Source: an uncultured Bacteroidia bacterium
Lineage (GTDB): Bacteria > Bacteroidota > Bacteroidia > Bacteroidales > Prolixibacteraceae
DNA length: 64,000 nt
NCBI GenBank assembly: GCA_903850335.1
Contig: CAINLJ010000013.1
Location: forward strand, 43,142 to 107,141
Direction of reading: 5' to 3'
The notes beneath the pieces are model-generated. The model saw only the letters and a list, made by a program, of their open reading frames with translations, had not been told where the DNA came from and made no database searches. The translations under genes were made by a program, and so were the position numbers. This document shows positions 55,720-64,000 of this stretch, piece after piece (the first letter of the stretch is position 1; each line of letters starts with the position of its first letter).

Positions 55720-58700
55720 ATGAAATGGAAATCAATTTTTAAAAAGCAGGCAGTTCTTCTACTGATCGTAGGGGCTGTCGTATTCTCACCCGGAGCATCG
55801 GCCAGTGCACGTTCAGGGCAAAATGGCTCCGGAAATCCAAGTATTGCAGCACCTGTTAAGGTTACCGGAAAAGTAACCGATGCCAGTGGCAATACCATGC
55901 CTGGAGTAACTGTAATGGTCAAAGGAACCACTACCGGCACCGTAACTGATGCTGATGGTAAATTTGCTGTAGATGCTCCTGACACCAAGTCGGTACTTTC
56001 ATTCTCATTTGTAGGTTATTCGACGATTGAGAAACCAGCAGGTCTAAAAGTCATTAACGTGGCAATGAGTGAAGACATTAAAAAACTTGATGATGTTGTA
56101 GTAATCGGTTATGGTACCCAAAAGAAGGCGGACCTGACAGGTTCTGTTGCAACTGTTTCTCCTGAGAAACTGAATCAGGGAGTAACACAATCTGTCGCTC
56201 ATGCTTTACAGGGACAGGCAGCGGGTGTTACAGTAATTCAGAATTCGGGTGAACCGGGTGGAAGTGTAGAAATCAGGATCAGGGGTGCAGGATCAATTAA
56301 CGACAACAGTCCTTTGTATGTAGTTGACGGAATTGTTGGTGGTATAGGAGGATTAAATCCTTCAGATATTGAGAGTATGTCTGTATTAAAAGATGCAGCG
56401 TCTGCAGCAATTTACGGATCACGAGGTGCAAATGGGGTTATTATTGTGACCACTAAAAAAGGAAAAAGAAATCAAAAAGCAACTGTCTCATTCAATACGA
56501 CACAGGGTACCCAGTCAGTATGGAGAATGCCAACTTCACTGGATGCAGCACAGCGAAATATGATTCATAAAGAAGCATTAACCAATGATGGCACACCTGC
56601 CAGTGAATCAATCTGGAATTATTATAACGATCCTCAGAATGCAATTACACGTACAGACTGGTTTAAGGAAGTATTAAAACCTGCGACTGTCTCTAATACT
56701 GATTTTAGCATTCAGGGTGGTGGTGAAAAATCAAATTACCTGTTTAGTCTGGGCTACATGAATGATGAGGGAATTGTTTTATCAACCTACTACAAAAGAT
56801 ATAATTTACGTTTTAACAGTCAGCATGAAATAGCAAAGAACCTGACCTTTGGAGAAAACTTCTCACTTGTAGCTTCTGAACAAAAGGGTGCTGATACACG
56901 TGGAGGATATGATGGTGTTCTTAGTTCTGCAATGTTCAGCATGCGTAACACACCGGTATGGGCTGATAAAGCCAACTTACTTTATGGTACTCCAACAGGT
57001 GACTTCCCGAACCCGGTGGCTTCATTAAATGTAAAGGATAACAGGAATTACGGGACTTCTGTGGGCGGTGATATGTACCTTGAATATAAGGTTTTTGACT
57101 TTCTTACTCTAAAATCTGATATTGGATATACTTCGGGTTATTCACATGGAAAGAGTTTTCAGTCGATTGCCAAAGGTGGTGGCCGTGGATTAATGAATCA
57201 CAACTACATCAACGAAAGTTACAGTAACTACTATCAATATGAGTGGAATAACACAGTATCATTTGATAAGAAATTTAATAAACACCATGTCGCCGCATTA
57301 GCCGGTATGTCGATGGAGGCTGACCATTCGGACTGGATAGGTGCAGGGGCTCAGGATTTCACAGACGAAAGCCCATCATTGCGCTATCTCGATAATGCAA
57401 CAAGCTTCCCAAATCACGCAAGTGGCAGCGCAGGGGACAATGCATTGATGTCTTATTTTGGACGCGTAAGCTATGAATTTTCTGATAAGTATTTATTAGC
57501 TGCGAATATGCGTGCTGATGGTTCCGCGAAATTCGCCCAAAGCAAGCGCTGGGGAACATTCCCTTCAGTTTCAGGAGGTTGGAGAATTTCTAAAGAAAAT
57601 TTCTTCAGTGGATTAACAAATACTATTTCCGATTTGAAACTCCGCGCAAGCTGGGGTCAGCTGGGTAATGATAAAATTCCCGGATATCAATATTATAGCA
57701 CAATTGGCAGCACTGGTTCACCGACTCTCGGCGGACAGGCCTTCACTGCTGTGGCTCAAAATAGCTATTCCAATCCAAGCATCCAATGGGAGGTTACCAC
57801 TCAGACAGACTTTGGTATTGATGCAAATTTCCTTAATGACCGTCTGACTTTCACTGCAGACTATTTCGACAAAGAAACAGATAAAATTCTTGTACAGGTT
57901 CCTCTGGTTTCTTCACTTGGAGTAAGCAGTGCTCCTTTCCGTAATGCCGGTCAGGTATCCAACAAAGGTTTTGACCTTGGAGTTACCTACCGCAACAGAG
58001 ATCATGAGTTTAAATACGCAATTACTGCAAACGTAGCTCACGTTGACAATAAACTTGTATCTTTTGGTATTGCCGGATCAAAAGAAATCTTTGCTGCAAA
58101 CTATAAGAATTTTAACGTTGGACGTATTGCACAGGGTCAGCCAATCGGTCACTTTTATGTATTAAATGCTCTTGGAATCTTTAAGTCTGATCAGGAAGCA
58201 CAAAATTACAAGGATGCAAACGGAAACAGGATTCAACCGAGTGCAGTAGCAGGTGATGTTAAATTTGAAGACAGGAATCATGATGGTCAGATCAGTTCAG
58301 ACGACCGTTTCAACGCTGGAAGCAGTTTCCCTTCGTTTACTTATTCAATAAATTTCAATGCTGAATACAAAGGTTTTGATATCAGCATGCTATGGATTGG
58401 AAGCTCTGGCAATAAGATTTTCAACGGCCTTAAACTCGGAGGTGAGTTTATGCAGGGAACAGGATATAACAACTCTCCTACTATTCTTGATCGCTGGACT
58501 CCTCAAAACGTTAATGCTTCTGTCCCGAGGGCTACAGTTGTTGATCCAAACAATAATAAGGCATATAGCACTTTATATCTTGAAGACGGCGGTTATGCCC
58601 GTTTGAAAAACCTCACTATTGGATATACTTTTAACAAGACCCTTATTGGTGATAAAATTCATAAACTTCGTCTTTATCTGACTGTTCAGAATTTAATCAC

Positions 58701-58833
58701 AATCACCAAATATACCGGTTTTGATCCTGAAGTTGGTGCCTACGGTGATTTCAGCCGTAACATCTATGGCGTTGATGCGGGTAATTATCCACAAACAAAA
58801 TCCTTCTTACTCGGTGTTAACTTTAACTTTTAA
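55720..58833 (+). CDS. SusC-like TonB-dependent outer-membrane transporter (pair 3)
   Basis: The 1037-residue protein has a signal peptide (about 1-28, LLIVGAVVFSPGASASA) and a carboxypeptidase-D-like domain (VTGKVTDASGNTMPGVTVMVKG). The VVVIGYGTQKKADLTGSVATV segment is followed by a TonB plug (VLKDAASAAIYGSRGANGVIIVTTKKG) and a barrel ending TKSFLLGVNFNF. It imports an oligosaccharide or glycoside across the outer membrane. It follows iolG by 85 bp and is followed by its SusD after 12 bp. Its attachment to the inositol genes suggests uptake of an inositol-containing compound or of the substrate of the neighbouring alpha-galactosidase. Confidence 0.94.
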   Translation: MKWKSIFKKQAVLLLIVGAVVFSPGASASARSGQNGSGNPSIAAPVKVTGKVTDASGNTMPGVTVMVKGTTTGTVTDADGKFAVDAPDTKSVLSFSFVGYSTIEKPAGLKVINVAMSEDIKKLDDVVVIGYGTQKKADLTGSVATVSPEKLNQGVTQSVAHALQGQAAGVTVIQNSGEPGGSVEIRIRGAGSINDNSPLYVVDGIVGGIGGLNPSDIESMSVLKDAASAAIYGSRGANGVIIVTTKKGKRNQKATVSFNTTQGTQSVWRMPTSLDAAQRNMIHKEALTNDGTPASESIWNYYNDPQNAITRTDWFKEVLKPATVSNTDFSIQGGGEKSNYLFSLGYMNDEGIVLSTYYKRYNLRFNSQHEIAKNLTFGENFSLVASEQKGADTRGGYDGVLSSAMFSMRNTPVWADKANLLYGTPTGDFPNPVASLNVKDNRNYGTSVGGDMYLEYKVFDFLTLKSDIGYTSGYSHGKSFQSIAKGGGRGLMNHNYINESYSNYYQYEWNNTVSFDKKFNKHHVAALAGMSMEADHSDWIGAGAQDFTDESPSLRYLDNATSFPNHASGSAGDNALMSYFGRVSYEFSDKYLLAANMRADGSAKFAQSKRWGTFPSVSGGWRISKENFFSGLTNTISDLKLRASWGQLGNDKIPGYQYYSTIGSTGSPTLGGQAFTAVAQNSYSNPSIQWEVTTQTDFGIDANFLNDRLTFTADYFDKETDKILVQVPLVSSLGVSSAPFRNAGQVSNKGFDLGVTYRNRDHEFKYAITANVAHVDNKLVSFGIAGSKEIFAANYKNFNVGRIAQGQPIGHFYVLNALGIFKSDQEAQNYKDANGNRIQPSAVAGDVKFEDRNHDGQISSDDRFNAGSSFPSFTYSINFNAEYKGFDISMLWIGSSGNKIFNGLKLGGEFMQGTGYNNSPTILDRWTPQNVNASVPRATVVDPNNNKAYSTLYLEDGGYARLKNLTIGYTFNKTLIGDKIHKLRLYLTVQNLITITKYTGFDPEVGAYGDFSRNIYGVDAGNYPQTKSFLLGVNFNF

Positions 58834-58845
58834 TTCTTTTACATC

Positions 58846-60342
58846 ATGAATACAATGAAAAAATACATTCCAATATTACTGGGGGTTCTGCTCCTGGTAT
58901 CGTGTGGGAAGGATTTCCTAAAAAAAGAACCTCACGTATTTACAGATGCTGCCTTCTGGAAAACAGCAGCTCAGGCTGAGGCAGCACTGGCCGGAGTCTA
59001 TACTCCGCTACAGGGAGAAGAAGCTCTCGGAGGAGAGGATTGGTGCGGATTTGAATGTTTCAGTGACAATGCATACATGAACGATAACGGATATGGTGAT
59101 TACATTGCAATGACCGAATTCAGAGCTTCGCAAAATAATATGACCGGTGACCTTTGTGGTCTTTCTTACGGCGAATATTATCAGACGATTAAGAGAGCAA
59201 CCGACGTTCTTACAAATGTGCCAAATATCAGTATGGATGCTGCTCAACAGAAAAGAATTCTTGGTGAAGCTAATTTCCTGCTTGCCTATGCTTACTATCA
59301 GCTGACAATCCGCTATGGTGGACTTCCAATTTATAGTTCCACCGACCCAACAGCTGCACTTACAAGAAAAACTGAGGCAGAAACATGGGCAGTCATTGAA
59401 AATAGCTTAAAAGAAGCAACAACACAACTCCCTCAGTCACATGAAGAAGGTCGTCCTGGCCTGGGAGCGGCATGGGGTATGCTTGCAAAAGTTTATGCGC
59501 ATGAGGCTAAATGGACTGAGGCAAAGGATGCTGCTGAAAAGGTTACCGGTGCATCTTTAACTCCTAATTATGCAGATGTATTCACAATCCCTCACGAAAA
59601 CGACAGCGAAATCCTTTGGGGATTGGGAGCACGTCTTGGTGAATATCCTATCACTCCAGTATTGATGTTACCAAATAATGTATGGAACGGACTTCACCCT
59701 GAACCAATTGGTGAAGGATGGAGATTAGTGAGCGCGACCCTTGCCTTCTACAATGCCTACCAGCCAGGGGACCTTAGAAAAGCTGCGACAGTTGCTCAGC
59801 GGTATGTAGATGTAATCACTTATAATGGAGCTACTGACGTTCTTCAGGCACCAAACAACCAGTCACCAGTTGTATGTGTAAAGTACAATGCACCGTATAA
59901 GGACGGTTATACCGGTTGGGCAGCAGGATTAAATGTCCCGGCGCTCAGATATGCTGATGTATTACTGATTCATGCTGAAGCTGTTATGATGTTGAATGGC
60001 GGAGGACCAACAAACCGCAACGTCGGTGTCGCTGCAGCTGCTCAAAGTTTAAATCTGGTTCGCAATCGTGCAGGACTTCCTTCAATCAGCGCACCAACAT
60101 TTAATGATTTGATGTATGAACGCCGCATGGAACTTGCATTTGAAGGTGGCGACCGTCATACTGACCTTATTCGTTGGGGTTTAGCTGAACAGGTTTACAA
60201 TTCCTTACCCGCTGAAGGTGGTTACAAACCAAAACGCACCTTTATCCCTTCAACGCATCGCTTAATGCCAATCCTCCAGACTGAAATCGATAATAGTGGT
60301 GGATCAATTAAACAAAATCCTGGCTATGCCGGAGGTAAATAA
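58846..60342 (+). CDS. SusD-like outer-membrane lipoprotein (pair 3)
   Basis: The 498-residue RagB/SusD protein has the lipobox LLLVSCGKD (Cys20). N-terminal EPHVFTDAAFWKTAAQAEAALAG, the TPR-like ANFLLAYAYYQLTIRYGGLP and C-terminal YERRMELAFEGGDRHTDLIRWG are all typical. It forms the ligand-binding lid of the SusC encoded 12 bp upstream. A strong factor-independent terminator follows at 60370, marking the end of this transcription unit. Confidence 0.93.
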   Translation: MNTMKKYIPILLGVLLLVSCGKDFLKKEPHVFTDAAFWKTAAQAEAALAGVYTPLQGEEALGGEDWCGFECFSDNAYMNDNGYGDYIAMTEFRASQNNMTGDLCGLSYGEYYQTIKRATDVLTNVPNISMDAAQQKRILGEANFLLAYAYYQLTIRYGGLPIYSSTDPTAALTRKTEAETWAVIENSLKEATTQLPQSHEEGRPGLGAAWGMLAKVYAHEAKWTEAKDAAEKVTGASLTPNYADVFTIPHENDSEILWGLGARLGEYPITPVLMLPNNVWNGLHPEPIGEGWRLVSATLAFYNAYQPGDLRKAATVAQRYVDVITYNGATDVLQAPNNQSPVVCVKYNAPYKDGYTGWAAGLNVPALRYADVLLIHAEAVMMLNGGGPTNRNVGVAAAAQSLNLVRNRAGLPSISAPTFNDLMYERRMELAFEGGDRHTDLIRWGLAEQVYNSLPAEGGYKPKRTFIPSTHRLMPILQTEIDNSGGSIKQNPGYAGGK

Positions 60343-60369
60343 TATTTGACGAATAATTAAACTTGCATT

Positions 60370-60408
60370 GCGCTCCTCCATATTTAAATGGAGGAGCGCT
60401 TTGTTTTT
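60370..60408 (+). terminator. Rho-independent terminator after SusD pair 3
   Basis: A perfect 12-bp stem (GCGCTCCTCCAT at 60370-60381, ATGGAGGAGCGC at 60388-60399) with a six-base loop is followed directly by TTTGTTTTT. It lies 28 bp after the SusD stop and ends the plus-strand unit that includes SusC/SusD pair 3. Confidence 0.9.
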
Positions 60409-60505
60409 CACTGGATTTCCAAATCGGAATGACTACCTTAGCCGGGAAAATATTCCATTCCAAAATATGGTATAAAGACCTCAGAGAATCCTTAAACTTT
60501 TATAT

Positions 60506-61681
60506 ATGGGAAAGCAAATCTTATTAATTCTATTTGTGTTACTTACGTTAGGTAGTTCAGCTCAAAAATTTGAACAACTGGCTAAAACGCCTCCTATGGG
60601 CTGGAACAGCTGGAACAAGTTTGCCTGCAATGTGAGCGAAAAACTTATTAAACAGATGGCTGACGAAATGGTTGCCAGTGGATTGCAAAAAGCAGGATAT
60701 GAATATATTGTTATCGACGACTGCTGGCAGGTGGCCCGTGATGAAAACGGCGAAATCGTTGTGGATAAAGACCGGTTTCCAAATGGAATAAAGAGTCTGG
60801 CAGATTATATCCACGCCAAAGGTTTAAAATTCGGGATCTATTCATGCGCAGGAACAAAAACGTGCCAGGAACGTCCCGGCGGATTCGGACATGAGTATCA
60901 GGATGCGAGAACCTACGCCAGATGGGGAGTCGACTACCTCAAATACGACTGGTGCAACACAACAACACAGGATGCACGATCTTCATATGCCAATATGCGC
61001 GACGCTCTTCATACTGCAGGTCGTCCGATTGTTTTCAGTCTTTGTGAATGGGGTACAGCAAAACCCTGGGAGTGGGCCGGTAAGGTTGGCCATCTATGGC
61101 GTACCACGGAGGATATCGTCGATCGCTGGGAATCAATGATTAATATTCTCGATAAGGAACGTGACCTTGCAAAATATGCGGGTCCTGGTTCCTGGAACGA
61201 TCCTGATATGCTTGAAGTGGGTAACGGCGGAATGACGACCGAGGAGTATAAAACCCATTTTTCTTTGTGGTGTATGCTCGCAGCTCCTTTAATCGCCGGA
61301 AATGATCTGGGAAATATGACCTCAGAAACGAAAGAAATACTTGGAAACAAAGAGATTATCGCCCTTGATCAGGATACACTGGGCAAGCAGGCCTTTTGTT
61401 TTCGTGACAATGGCGACTATGAAATCTGGATTAAAAAGCTCGTAAAAAACGGGAAGGCAGCCTGTCTGCTCAACCGTAGTGATGAAGAGAAGACCGTTCA
61501 GGTTGATTTTAACGTACTTCTTAAATCGAACGATGATTACTGGTCGATAGAGCCTTACAAACTGCAGGATTATAAGGTGCGCGATTTATGGGAACACACT
61601 GACCTGAAGCCCGATAAAAATCCCTTGTTTATTAAGATTCCGCCACATTCGGTCAAGGTATTCAGGTTCATAAAGAATTAA
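60506..61681 (+). CDS. GH27 alpha-galactosidase
   Basis: The 391-residue protein has a signal peptide (LLILFVLLTLGSSAQ). The GH27 barrel shows TPPMGWNSWNKFACNVSE, YIVIDDCWQ and CAGTKTCQERPGG; the nucleophile D148 is in YLKYDWCN and the acid/base D234 in GSWNDPDMLEVGN. A C-terminal beta domain follows (about 290-391). GH27 members are retaining alpha-galactosidases, with some alpha-N-acetylgalactosaminidases and beta-L-arabinopyranosidases. The gene sits after the terminator of SusC/SusD pair 3, with its own 97-bp upstream stretch, and before a bidirectional hairpin. With the inositol operon next door, galactosyl-inositol (galactinol-type) or galactosylated inositol glycans are possible substrates. 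Confidence 0.93.
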   Translation: MGKQILLILFVLLTLGSSAQKFEQLAKTPPMGWNSWNKFACNVSEKLIKQMADEMVASGLQKAGYEYIVIDDCWQVARDENGEIVVDKDRFPNGIKSLADYIHAKGLKFGIYSCAGTKTCQERPGGFGHEYQDARTYARWGVDYLKYDWCNTTTQDARSSYANMRDALHTAGRPIVFSLCEWGTAKPWEWAGKVGHLWRTTEDIVDRWESMINILDKERDLAKYAGPGSWNDPDMLEVGNGGMTTEEYKTHFSLWCMLAAPLIAGNDLGNMTSETKEILGNKEIIALDQDTLGKQAFCFRDNGDYEIWIKKLVKNGKAACLLNRSDEEKTVQVDFNVLLKSNDDYWSIEPYKLQDYKVRDLWEHTDLKPDKNPLFIKIPPHSVKVFRFIKN

Positions 61682-61707
61682 TGTCGTTGTAGATGACAAA
61701 AAGCTAA

Positions 61708-61728
61708 CCCCTCGTGGCAAACGAGGGG
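61708..61728. terminator. Hairpin between convergent genes
   Basis: CCCCTCG, a seven-base loop, then CGAGGGG form a perfect 7-bp stem, extendable outward by GCTA/TAGC with small bulges. It lies between the convergent alpha-galactosidase and anti-sigma genes. No strong T-tract follows on either strand, so its strength is uncertain. Confidence 0.6.
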
Positions 61729-61766
61729 AATAGCATATTATTTGGATGTGTGGTATTTCAGGTCAG

Positions 61767-63107
61767 TTAAAACCCGCCATCCACAGTCCAGGTTTTACTT
61801 TGATTATCGTTGCGCACAGCCAGGTTATGCTTCTTAATCTCCCCTGTTCTTAGTTTGATTTCATAAGGTACAAATTCACCGGGATATATCCCTGATTTAA
61901 ATGCCTGACCTATTTTAATCACTTGCAACCCGCTAAACTGATCTTTTATCCTTTTGACTTTCCCGGAAGGATTCCTGAAAAAATCACAGGCCTGCTCAAC
62001 CAGTTTCCAATCATCTTTGGCCATCCCCCCTAAAAATAACTCTGCAACATGCCGGCTGCTAACATTCCTGAATGTTTCACCCGGATAGTTTTGGGTGAAT
62101 TCTCTCCATTGCACTCCAGCAGGCAAATTGATAACAAAAAGTGATGGATCTAATTTGAGATCATAATCTATCGATGTTGTTTCGACAATTAAGGTCTCCT
62201 TTTTCCCATCAAGAATATAGATTTTTAAACCCTTCAACAGTTTGGTCGCATTATCAAAGGTATACTCCCGGCGGTTATCCGATTCTTTTATTGACCTGTT
62301 TTTACAATAATCGTTTATGAAATTACCCCTTGCTTTTGAAGTAATGGTCAGCTGCAGAAGACCATTATTTTCGTTCATGGTCAGTTTTGCTCCCCTCTCT
62401 TTTGTTGATTTTTGTTCTTTGGAGAGGATACTTGCCGGATCGAGTAAAATTTGAAGCCACTCGGTAAAGTTGACGTCCGCTCCCGCTTTAATTCCTTCGT
62501 CTGTTTTAGGCAACCAGAGATATTGGTAATTGCCATCAAATACGACAATCCGCTCACCCTTATCTACGCGCCATTTTACAGGATTTTCAAAAGATTTAAA
62601 GATCGTGTGATCCACCAGTTCGTTTCCGGTGCCCACGAGTGCAAAACTGTCGTGAGCTACCGTTCTCACTTTTAATCTGATGATAATGGTTTTTATCATG
62701 TGCGTCGCTTCAATTGAACTCGTTATGAACAGGTCCGCCGCCTTAACAGTACTATTCATAAAAGCATCGTTTTTAACCACAAACGGTGTAACGATCAGCA
62801 CAACAGCCAATAATGCTGCTATACTCAAGATCTTCCTGACCCTTGAACTTATTCCGATAGTTCTAAATGCTCTATTTTTCATTGATTCTTTTTTACTTAA
62901 TTGATTAATAATGTTCTGCTTAAGCAAAAGTGGAGCGTTGAGCTGAGTTTTTGGTTTGAGTACTGACAAGATCTTATCCATTTCACGGTATTCATTGGCA
63001 CAATCGGGACATTTTTCGATATGTTCAAGTATGCCGGAAAGGGATTTTCGGTCGATTTCTGTATCGAACAGATTCACCATTTCCAATTTACATTCATTAC
63101 AGTCCAT
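61767..63107 (-). CDS. Zinc-finger anti-sigma factor with large periplasmic domain
   Basis: The 446-residue protein begins with a zinc-binding anti-sigma domain (C3, C6, H29, C33 and C36 in MDCNECK and HIEKCPDC). A membrane span follows at about 92-111 (ILSIAALLAVVLIVTPFV), then a periplasmic domain of about 330 residues that looks LolA/LppX-like (ENPVKWRVDKGERIVVFDGNYQYLW, DPSLFVINLPAGVQWREF). It should hold the sigma factor encoded just upstream and release it on an envelope signal; the large sensor part may bind a lipid or lipoprotein. Its start overlaps the sigma gene by 11 bp, showing translational coupling. It does not have the FecR layout of SusC-linked anti-sigmas. Confidence 0.85.
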   Translation of the reverse strand: MDCNECKLEMVNLFDTEIDRKSLSGILEHIEKCPDCANEYREMDKILSVLKPKTQLNAPLLLKQNIINQLSKKESMKNRAFRTIGISSRVRKILSIAALLAVVLIVTPFVVKNDAFMNSTVKAADLFITSSIEATHMIKTIIIRLKVRTVAHDSFALVGTGNELVDHTIFKSFENPVKWRVDKGERIVVFDGNYQYLWLPKTDEGIKAGADVNFTEWLQILLDPASILSKEQKSTKERGAKLTMNENNGLLQLTITSKARGNFINDYCKNRSIKESDNRREYTFDNATKLLKGLKIYILDGKKETLIVETTSIDYDLKLDPSLFVINLPAGVQWREFTQNYPGETFRNVSSRHVAELFLGGMAKDDWKLVEQACDFFRNPSGKVKRIKDQFSGLQVIKIGQAFKSGIYPGEFVPYEIKLRTGEIKKHNLAVRNDNQSKTWTVDGGF

Positions 63108-63639
63108 AACTTACCTCCTTTGAATTTACGATTTTTGTTTTCAACTTGTCAATGCCATACTTAAACCGCGATTTAACTGTTGTAACAGGAACATCCAGGA
63201 TTAAGGCAATTTCAGCAAAACTGAGATTGTCCAGGACTCTTAAACTGATTGCTTCTGACTGTTCGTTGGGTAATTCACTTAAAAGTTCTTCAATCCGATC
63301 ATATTCCTCGATCTGGATCATCTTTTGCAGGGCATCTTTTTCATGCAAAACCGAAGTTGAAGTTATCGTCTCCAGAACCTCAAACTTTAATTTTTTGGTT
63401 TTCCGGTGATAATCGACGCAAGCATTCGAAATACTTTTGAAAAGATAGAACTTAATGTTTTTAACGGAGCTCAAATAACTATTCTCCTGATAAAATTTGA
63501 TAAATACCTCCTGAACAATATCCTGTGAATCAGCAAAACTCCCCGTCCGAAAAAATGCGAACCTGAATAGTTGATCCTGAAATTCGGTTATAACATTCCC
63601 GAGCTCTTTCAATTTGCTATGGCCATTAGCTTTCCCCAT
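63097..63639 (-). CDS. ECF-type RNA polymerase sigma factor
   Basis: The 180-residue protein has sigma region 2 (LFRFAFFRTGSFADSQDIVQEVFIKFY, with promoter-melting residues) and region 4 (LPNEQSEAISLRVLDNLSFAEIALILDVPVTTVKSRFKYG). It would direct RNA polymerase to envelope-stress or transport genes when its anti-sigma, encoded in the overlapping downstream gene, is inactivated. ECF factors in Bacteroidota often self-regulate, but no clear promoter pair was found upstream. There is no SusC next to this pair, so it is probably not the usual TonB-dependent signalling system. Confidence 0.9.
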   Translation of the reverse strand: MGKANGHSKLKELGNVITEFQDQLFRFAFFRTGSFADSQDIVQEVFIKFYQENSYLSSVKNIKFYLFKSISNACVDYHRKTKKLKFEVLETITSTSVLHEKDALQKMIQIEEYDRIEELLSELPNEQSEAISLRVLDNLSFAEIALILDVPVTTVKSRFKYGIDKLKTKIVNSKEVSYGL

Positions 63640-64000
63640 TGCTGCGTTTTAAAGCATTTATCATCAAGACGAAATTGATGACCAAAAAGACGTAATTAGT
63701 TGGATTATTTTGATAGGAATTCTTGTCTTTCGTAAAGCTTAAAGTTAACTCTAAACCAACTCCCAAGGCCTTAAATGCTTAACTCCTTTATAATCTGAAA
63801 TTTAAAGACATCAAGTGAAACAATAATTTTTTCATGATTATCATTACAATAGTTCGGTAAATTTTAATATAAATAATTATATATCAATAAAATAAACGAA
63901 TAATAAGTATGAAATAATGGATCAGATGAAAAAGTTGTGGGGAATGGTGTAAAATTGAATTTTGATCTAAAATGCAGCGATTTGCAGGATTTTAGTTGGC
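63640..64000. other. Intergenic region at the window end
   Basis: These 361 bp hold no gene. They include the upstream region of the sigma gene, with a small hairpin TCATCAA/TTGATGA near 63660-63681, and an insertion-sequence end at 63846-63918. The last 80 bp contain only short broken frames. Confidence 0.5.
63846..63918 (+). mobile_element. Second copy of the insertion-sequence end
   Basis: Positions 63846-63877 are identical over 32 bp to the reverse complement of 25125-25156, the right end of the remnant upstream of the GH38 gene. The next 40 bp match with about eight differences. The copy contains the core CGGTAAATTTTAA and points into the region beyond 63918, but the sequence after 63918 does not resemble the transposase leader of the first copy. 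It is a solo end, a MITE-like derivative or the end of a related element running past the window. Confidence 0.7.

Overview
This 64-kb window comes from a Bacteroidota chromosome, most likely a free-living Bacteroidales/Marinilabiliales-type organism such as the Prolixibacteraceae (lineage is an inference). The evidence is three SusC/SusD pairs, a hybrid two-component regulator, SPII lipoproteins with the short Bacteroidota lipobox, a type IX secretion C-terminal tail on one enzyme, TAnnTTTG-type promoter sequence and an almost complete lack of Shine-Dalgarno sites. Nearly every gene concerns capture and breakdown of a glycan or glycoconjugate and use of myo-inositol.

Layout. (1) 1-19489, minus strand: a polysaccharide utilization locus. 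In transcription order it has a SusE/F-like surface lipoprotein, two tandem SusC/SusD pairs, a NodB-type deacetylase, a GH71/99-like enzyme with a T9SS tail, a GH127-like enzyme, and a DUF5722-type enzyme cut by the window edge. (2) 20125-24237, minus: a hybrid two-component system sensor/regulator. (3) 24488-25156: a decayed insertion sequence lying directly against the next operon. (4) 25161-43631, plus: a run of exported enzymes, namely GH38 alpha-mannosidase, a five-bladed-propeller glycosidase-like protein, a DUF3863-like protein, GH92 mannosidase, a PI-PLC/GDPD-like phosphodiesterase, a GH63/MGH1-like enzyme, GH125 alpha-1,6-mannosidase, a metallophosphoesterase with PA14 domain, an unassigned six-hairpin-type protein and an S9 peptidase. 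(5) 43642-44520, minus: an AraC regulator divergent from the next operon. (6) 44976-55634, plus: a complete myo-inositol catabolic operon (symporter, iolJ-type aldolase, iolB, iolC, iolD, iolA, iolE, iolG). (7) 55720-61681, plus: a third SusC/SusD pair and a GH27 alpha-galactosidase. (8) 61767-63639, minus: an overlapping ECF sigma factor and anti-sigma factor.

How the genes fit together. The alpha-mannosidases, a phosphodiesterase of the PI-PLC/GDPD superfamily and a phosphatase sit beside a full inositol pathway, an inositol-type Na+ symporter and an alpha-galactosidase. This suggests that the target is a mannosylated (possibly galactosylated) inositol phosphate glycoconjugate, for example a GPI-type glycan, a glycosyl-inositol-phosphoceramide or a phosphatidylinositol mannoside. 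That is an inference from gene content.

The clearest undescribed signal is a module of about 125 residues with CPSWGNSIG and VGVWKW motifs. It is inserted into two unrelated proteins of the same locus, the GH71/99-like enzyme and one SusD-like protein, and may be a shared ligand-binding domain.
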